This document shows positions 59,397-64,000 of a DNA stretch of 64,000 bases, piece by piece (the stretch's first letter is position 1; the number at the start of each line of letters is the position of its first letter). Source of the stretch: Scheffersomyces stipitis CBS 6054 (lineage: Eukaryota; Ascomycota; Pichiomycetes; Serinales; Debaryomycetaceae); contig NC_009048.1 of assembly GCF_000209165.1 (NCBI RefSeq), positions 372,001 through 436,000 of the forward strand, read 5' to 3'. The translations under genes and the position numbers were made by a program. The notes below the pieces were generated by a model, which was given only the letters and a program-made list of their open reading frames with translations, was not told the DNA's origin and made no database searches.

Positions 59397-60533
59397 ATGG
59401 CTAAAGGAAAGGTTTTGTTGGTTCTTTATGAAGGTGGCTCCCATGCCAAAGAAGTTCCAGCTTTGCTTGGATGTTTGGAAAACGAATTAGGAATTCGTAA
59501 GTTCGTGGAAGACAATGGTTATGAATTGGTAACTACATCCGATAAAGACCCAGAGCCAACCTCTCAAGTGGACAAGGAACTTGCTGATGCTGAAATCGTC
59601 ATCACCACCCCTTTCTTCCCTGCCTACATCACCAAGACAAGAATTGCGAAGGCTCCTAACTTGAAGATTGCCATCACTGCTGGTGTTGGTTCTGACCACG
59701 TTGATCTTAACGCAGCCAACGAAAGAAAGATCACTGTCACTGAAGTCACTGGCTCTAATGTTGTTTCTGTAGCTGAACATGTGATCATGACAATCTTGGT
59801 TTTGATCAGAAATTTTGTTCCAGCTCATCTTCAGGCTATCGGAGATCAATGGGATATTGCCGGAGCAGCCAAACAAGAATATGACTTAGAAGATAAGGTG
59901 ATTTCTACTGTTGGTGCTGGAAGAATCGGTTTCCGTGTCTTGGAAAGATTGATTGCTTTCAATCCAAAGAAGTTGTACTACTACGACTACCAGGAATTAC
60001 CAGCTGAAGCTATTCAGAAGTTGAACGATGTTTCCAAGATCCTCAATGGTAGAGACAACATTGTCGAAAGAGTTGAAAGTCTTGAAGAAATGGTTTCGAA
60101 GTCTGATGTCGTCACCATTAACTGTCCATTGCATGAAAAGTCCAAGGGCTTGTTCAACAAGGAATTGATTTCAAAGATGAAGAAGGGATCTTATTTGGTG
60201 AACACTGCTAGAGGTGCTATCTGTATCGAGCAGGATGTTGCAGATGCTGTGAATTCAGGACATATTGCTGGTTATGGTGGTGATGTCTGGTTCCCACAAC
60301 CTGCTCCAAAGACTCATCCTTGGAGATCAATGAAGAATGATTTTGGTGGAGGTAATGCAATGACTCCACATGTCTCCGGAACTTCTCTTGACGCTCAAGC
60401 TAGATATGCCGCCGGTGTCAAGGATATCTTAAAGGAATACTTCGCTGGAACCCACAATTACAGACCCCAAGATGTTATTGTCATTGACGGTGACTATGCC
60501 ACTAAAGCATATGGACAAAGAAACAAAAAGTGA
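59397..60533 (+). CDS. FDH1: NAD+-dependent formate dehydrogenase, copy 1
   Basis: A 378-residue cytosolic enzyme that oxidises formate to CO2 and makes NADH. It is a D-2-hydroxyacid dehydrogenase: VGAGRIG at 172-178 is the dinucleotide fold, and Asp197 in YYYDYQ selects NAD over NADP. Active-site residues are Asn121 ([12 protein letters not shown]), Arg272 (NTARG), Gln301 (QPAP) and His325 (PHVSGTS). The tail ends -NKK, not a peroxisomal signal. Codon use is strongly biased (TTG for Leu, no CTG), indicating high expression. It is about 81% identical to copy 2 by eye, and blocks of 77 and 170 bases are identical in DNA. Numbering as FDH1 here is by position only. Confidence 0.97.
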   Translation: MAKGKVLLVLYEGGSHAKEVPALLGCLENELGIRKFVEDNGYELVTTSDKDPEPTSQVDKELADAEIVITTPFFPAYITKTRIAKAPNLKIAITAGVGSDHVDLNAANERKITVTEVTGSNVVSVAEHVIMTILVLIRNFVPAHLQAIGDQWDIAGAAKQEYDLEDKVISTVGAGRIGFRVLERLIAFNPKKLYYYDYQELPAEAIQKLNDVSKILNGRDNIVERVESLEEMVSKSDVVTINCPLHEKSKGLFNKELISKMKKGSYLVNTARGAICIEQDVADAVNSGHIAGYGGDVWFPQPAPKTHPWRSMKNDFGGGNAMTPHVSGTSLDAQARYAAGVKDILKEYFAGTHNYRPQDVIVIDGDYATKAYGQRNKK

Positions 60534-61773
60534 AGTGCTGGCTGCTTGGCTAATTTCTAGATTGATTTATGTATTTCGTATCTGGTGAACTAAAATTTCT
60601 TGTCGTTTGAAAGTTGAATTCCATGTTTAAGTGTTGTATCATTCGTTGTAGGCAAGTATACAATCTAGTAGATTCATTATCAAAGAACTTTATCATGGCT
60701 AATAGTAGCGAGTTTATCCCATCTTCAAAATAAATGTTTTCCGGCCAATGGAAAGTACAAACAAACAGGGGAAATAACTGAGAGAATTTTGACAGTTTTT
60801 AATCTTATTGAGTCAATTCTGTTTCGATTTTTATGTTCATACATCTAACAATCCCTCTAGTGGCATATCTTCTGGAAGCAGCTTAATCTCATTTTGGAAA
60901 TTCCTCTTGAACGCTGCTTTTTGCGGCAATTCGCGCGGAATAGAGTTGCAAAATACTACAAACTGAAGCATACAGCAGCACAACTTCCGCAATGATTGAA
61001 CCCGAGAAACTTCTTCTAGACAATTCCAGCGTGTACACGGTTGGAACGGACCAATTGAGTTGCAACTAAGTTGTGAAATTGGGAATGTTGGTAAATTGTT
61101 GAGAAATTTGCTTTTTTCTCTGTGATCAGTTTACCAGGCTTATATTTGATCAGATGGAAAGATCGGGAAGTGAAACGTAAATCGGAACCTTGCTACCCGA
61201 CTTCAAAAATTGCAGAATGACATCACTGGAAATCGAATCCACCAAGAAGTACAATTTAAGCCAAAAATAACCCCTCCTATTCCTGCTAATTATAAAAGTC
61301 AAAAAAGACGCAATAAATGGCTATCAAGCTGCTTCCCGCCTGATTGGCTTTCTAGAGTCATGAAAATAACAACCGACATGGAAATCTCTATACAGCAGAC
61401 GCTGACCCAAAGTGGAAATGTTTTTAGGCTGTAATCCGATTGCAAAATACTGATAGCCGGTATAATCTCTCAAACTGTCTTGTAATTATGTACCCCACAA
61501 AAGCCGCAACTGTATGCTTGCAAAATAAATCTCTCGGAAGCTAATAAAAAACAGTCACCAAAGTGATGTAGGTCTTTACCTCCAATCATGAAAAGAATAG
61601 AGATGTAATGATTCCACTGTTTCCGAAACCAACTCTGGAAATCCTATATAAGTAGTCGAGGATGTCCATCTTCCATTCAATTCTTTTCTTCTTATCATTA
61701 TCTATCAATTAATCATTTGACTAGATAGCCCCAAGCATTCCGCACTCAATTTTTCACTCCCCCAATTTTCACT
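60534..61773. other. 1.2-kb spacer between the two FDH genes
   Basis: It holds the 3' region of the first FDH gene and the promoter of the second, with TATATAAG at 61645-61652 and CT-rich leader sequence before the ATG. A 74-codon plus frame at 61210-61434 is not protein-like. I saw no obvious similarity between this promoter and that of the first copy, so any duplication of flanks has been lost. Confidence 0.5.
61645..61652 (+). promoter_or_regulatory. TATA box of the second FDH gene
   Basis: TATATAAG, 122 bases ahead of the ATG at 61774, followed by TTCTTTTCTTCTT-type pyrimidine tracts common upstream of highly expressed yeast genes. Confidence 0.55.
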
Positions 61774-62913
61774 ATGTCCAAAGGTAAGGTTTTGTTGGTT
61801 CTCTACCAAGGTGGCGAACATGCCAGACAAGAAAAGAAGTTATTAGGTTGCGCCGAAAACGAATTAGGAATTCGTAAGTTTGTCGAAGACAACGGTTATG
61901 AATTGGTGACCACCTCGAACAAGGACCCAGAACCAAACTCGGTTCTTGACAAGGAACTTGCTGACGCCGAAATCGTCATCACCACTCCTTTCTTCCCTGG
62001 TTACATTACCAAAACCAGAATTGCAAAGGCTCCAAAGTTGAAGATTGCCATCACTGCTGGTGTTGGTTCTGACCACGTTGATCTTAACGCAGCCAACGAA
62101 AGAAAGATCACTGTTGCTGAAGTCACCGGTTCCAACGTGCAATCTGTTGCTGAACATGTTCTCATGACCATGTTGGTTTTGGTAAGAAATTTCGTCCCAG
62201 GCCATCAACAAGCCATTTCTGGTCAGTGGGATATTGCTGGCGCTGCAAAGCAAGAATTCGACATGGAAGACAAAGTCTTCTCAACAGTTGGCGCTGGTAG
62301 AATTGGTTACCGTGTCTTGGAAAGATTGATTGCATTTAACCCCAAGAAGTTGTACTACTACGACTACCAAGACTTGCCAGTTGAAGCAGTTCAGAAGTTG
62401 AACGAAGTTTCCAAGATCCTCAATGGTAGAGACAACATTGTCGAAAGAGTTGAAAGTCTTGAAGAAATGGTTTCGAAGTCTGATGTCGTCACCATTAACT
62501 GTCCATTGCATGAAAAGTCCAAGGGCTTGTTCAACAAGGAATTGATTTCAAAGATGAAGAAGGGATCTTATTTGGTCAACACTGCTAGAGGTGCCATCTG
62601 TGTTGCAGAAGATGTAGCTGCCGCACTTGAATCTGGTCACTTGGCTGGCTACGGTGGTGATGTCTGGAACCAACAGCCTGCTCCTGCTGACCATCCATGG
62701 AGATCTATGACTAATCCATATGGCTACGGTAATGCCATGACACCACATGTCTCTGGTACCTCTCTTGATGCCCAGGCAAGATATTCCGAAGGAGTCAAAA
62801 ACATCTTGAAAGAGTACTTCTCTGGAAGAGAGAACTACAGACCTCAAGATGTAATTGTCATCGACGGTGATTATGCTACCAAATCCTATGGTCAAAGAAA
62901 TTTAATCGCCTGA
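61774..62913 (+). CDS. FDH2: NAD+-dependent formate dehydrogenase, copy 2
   Basis: A 379-residue paralogue of the gene 1.24 kb upstream in the same direction, with the same GAGRIG fold, Asp in YYYDYQ, TGSN, NTARG and PHVSGTS motifs, all intact, so it should be active. It differs from copy 1 mainly at surface positions and the C terminus, which is -NLIA instead of -NKK. No CTG codon is seen in frame. In non-methylotrophic yeasts FDH removes formate (from one-carbon and glyoxylate metabolism, or from biomass hydrolysates) and supplies NADH. Unlike promoters of the two copies suggest different regulation. Confidence 0.97.
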   Translation: MSKGKVLLVLYQGGEHARQEKKLLGCAENELGIRKFVEDNGYELVTTSNKDPEPNSVLDKELADAEIVITTPFFPGYITKTRIAKAPKLKIAITAGVGSDHVDLNAANERKITVAEVTGSNVQSVAEHVLMTMLVLVRNFVPGHQQAISGQWDIAGAAKQEFDMEDKVFSTVGAGRIGYRVLERLIAFNPKKLYYYDYQDLPVEAVQKLNEVSKILNGRDNIVERVESLEEMVSKSDVVTINCPLHEKSKGLFNKELISKMKKGSYLVNTARGAICVAEDVAAALESGHLAGYGGDVWNQQPAPADHPWRSMTNPYGYGNAMTPHVSGTSLDAQARYSEGVKNILKEYFSGRENYRPQDVIVIDGDYATKSYGQRNLIA

Positions 62914-63131
62914 AAATTCAACGAATGTTGTTTACGTTTTTGTTTTAGATCCCTTTATTATTCACTAGTTTTTTTGCTATTCGAGTTTTTATCTAGTGAT
63001 TGAATAACTTTATATATGAAATTTGATGAACCTTTTAAGACTTGACTAATTTTTCGCAGCAATTCTTGCATAAATAATAGTGTCAAAAATCCAACTCTAA
63101 TTTTTTAAAATTTATCTCTTCTTTGCGAGGA

Positions 63132-64000
63132 ATGAACTCAATAGCCTTGTCTATAATCGAGAAGCTAACGACAAGCTACTTAAGAGGATTAGAGACAAAG
63201 GATCAAGATTCGTCATTAAAAAGAAACAAAGAAGATGTCCATCTAGCCAAATATCTTGCAAAGGATTCCGTCATATTCGACCAACTGCCATCTGAATTAC
63301 TTTACTTCAGCTTAATAAAAGAAAAAGAAAAATCGGAAATACTCTTCGAAGATAAGAGTGCCTTGAAACAGGTGAATGTTCCATTGGAACAGTCGAAGAA
63401 AGTCGCAAATAAACAAAAACAAGGAAAGAAAAAGAAGAATAGTAAAAATCATGAAAAGGATGTAAGCCAGTTGATTGGAGGAAGTTTGAGTTATGGGTAC
63501 GAACAATTTAGCCCTCCCAAGCAAGAGGAAATATATCTGTTGGAAAATATGCTTCGAGCTATTGAATATCTCGTGAGAGAAAAAGGCAAACCATTGGAAG
63601 ATTTCAAAATGCTTTCCCTAAGAAGAAATTTACATTTATTAATGACTATTCCCATTTCAAAGCAAACAACCAGCTTTAATCTTATCTACTGGAACGGTCT
63701 CATATTCCTTTCATATGATTGGAAATCATCTGAGAAATCAAAAGAAACCAGAAAAGAAAATGCCAGCGATAAGAGAGCCGATAACTTAAGACTTCTTCAG
63801 TATACTGGATTTGCATTTGAGAGGCTCATCACATCATCACCGGCACTGGTGAGTTTCGATGATAATAGTATCACTTCTTTCTACAGCTTGGTCAGCCACA
63901 AAGTGGGTGAAATTCCTATCCATTTTACAGCAGAGATAGATGCATGCAAGGATATTACAAAGGACGGACTCTCCAACTACATTGAATTGAAGGCTAGAGC
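63132..64000 (+). CDS. DXO1: DXO1/RAI1-family RNA decapping/5' quality-control nuclease, 5' part
   Basis: The frame opens with ATG at 63132 and stays open for 289 codons to the window edge, so the C terminus is missing. The visible active-site pieces are those of the Dxo/Rai1 family: GFAFERLI (the G-x-x-F-E motif, about residues 230-240), AEIDA (Glu268, Asp270) and YIELK (Glu285, Lys287), which hold the catalytic metals. The wording is nearer Saccharomyces Dxo1 (decapping plus 5'-3' exonuclease activity on incompletely capped mRNA) than Rai1. A Lys-rich insertion (about 88-110, KKKKNSKNHEKD) lies in the N-terminal part. It follows FDH copy 2 by 218 bases. Confidence 0.82.
   Translation, partial: MNSIALSIIEKLTTSYLRGLETKDQDSSLKRNKEDVHLAKYLAKDSVIFDQLPSELLYFSLIKEKEKSEILFEDKSALKQVNVPLEQSKKVANKQKQGKKKKNSKNHEKDVSQLIGGSLSYGYEQFSPPKQEEIYLLENMLRAIEYLVREKGKPLEDFKMLSLRRNLHLLMTIPISKQTTSFNLIYWNGLIFLSYDWKSSEKSKETRKENASDKRADNLRLLQYTGFAFERLITSSPALVSFDDNSITSFYSLVSHKVGEIPIHFTAEIDACKDITKDGLSNYIELKAR

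Overview
This is a nuclear window from an ascomycete yeast, most likely a CUG-Ser clade species close to Scheffersomyces (Pichia) stipitis. That placement is inference. It rests on dense, almost intron-free genes, a mitochondrial complex I subunit (absent from Saccharomyces), two formate dehydrogenase genes, a TACTAAC branch site, heavy use of TTG for leucine with no CTG in the FDH frames I read, and a CTG codon in the complex I subunit where related proteins do not have leucine. If the clade is right, every in-frame CTG should be read as serine.

Layout. 1-8.4 kb: a Zn2Cys6 regulator diverging from the 30-kDa complex I subunit, END3, a probable two-exon small gene at 7578-7881 and a small unknown gene. 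8.4-11.5 kb: AT-rich, gene-poor, with one tRNA-Gly(UCC). 11.5-20.2 kb: a GIT1-type permease, a LisH/poly-Gln MSS11/FLO8-type regulator with a 2.8-kb upstream region, and an F-box-like protein. 21.6-28 kb: aldehyde dehydrogenase, threonine aldolase GLY1, phosphopantetheinyl transferase LYS5 and an unknown protein. 28.6-29.8 kb: a GPI-anchored repeat protein. 31.7-36.2 kb: CDC43, HEM25, PEX14. 37-42 kb: a Q/N-rich protein and a probable Mediator MED5/NUT1. 43.8-51 kb: a UGA4-type permease and a large Zn2Cys6 regulator. 51-55.7 kb: a SAM methyltransferase and the GH81 glucanase ENG1. 57-64 kb: SDH2, two FDH paralogues in direct orientation, and the 5' part of a DXO1/RAI1-family gene cut by the window end.

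Functional themes are respiration and redox supply (complex I subunit, SDH2, two FDH, ALD, HEM25 for heme), the cell surface and morphogenesis (ENG1, the GPI protein, MSS11-like, END3, CDC43) and nutrient uptake (GIT1-type, UGA4-type). Nothing points to a linked cluster; this is ordinary yeast gene order. The most useful non-routine observations are two tracts of 100% identity between the FDH genes (probable gene conversion), the spliced small gene that no single ORF captures, four P-x-W-Q repeats in the PEX14 tail, and five TCACGTGA octamers, all intergenic.

Several ORFs begin in frame at TTG or GTG. I moved those starts to the first ATG that begins the recognisable protein (GIT1-like, MSS11-like, 27099-27986, the GPI protein, SDH2).
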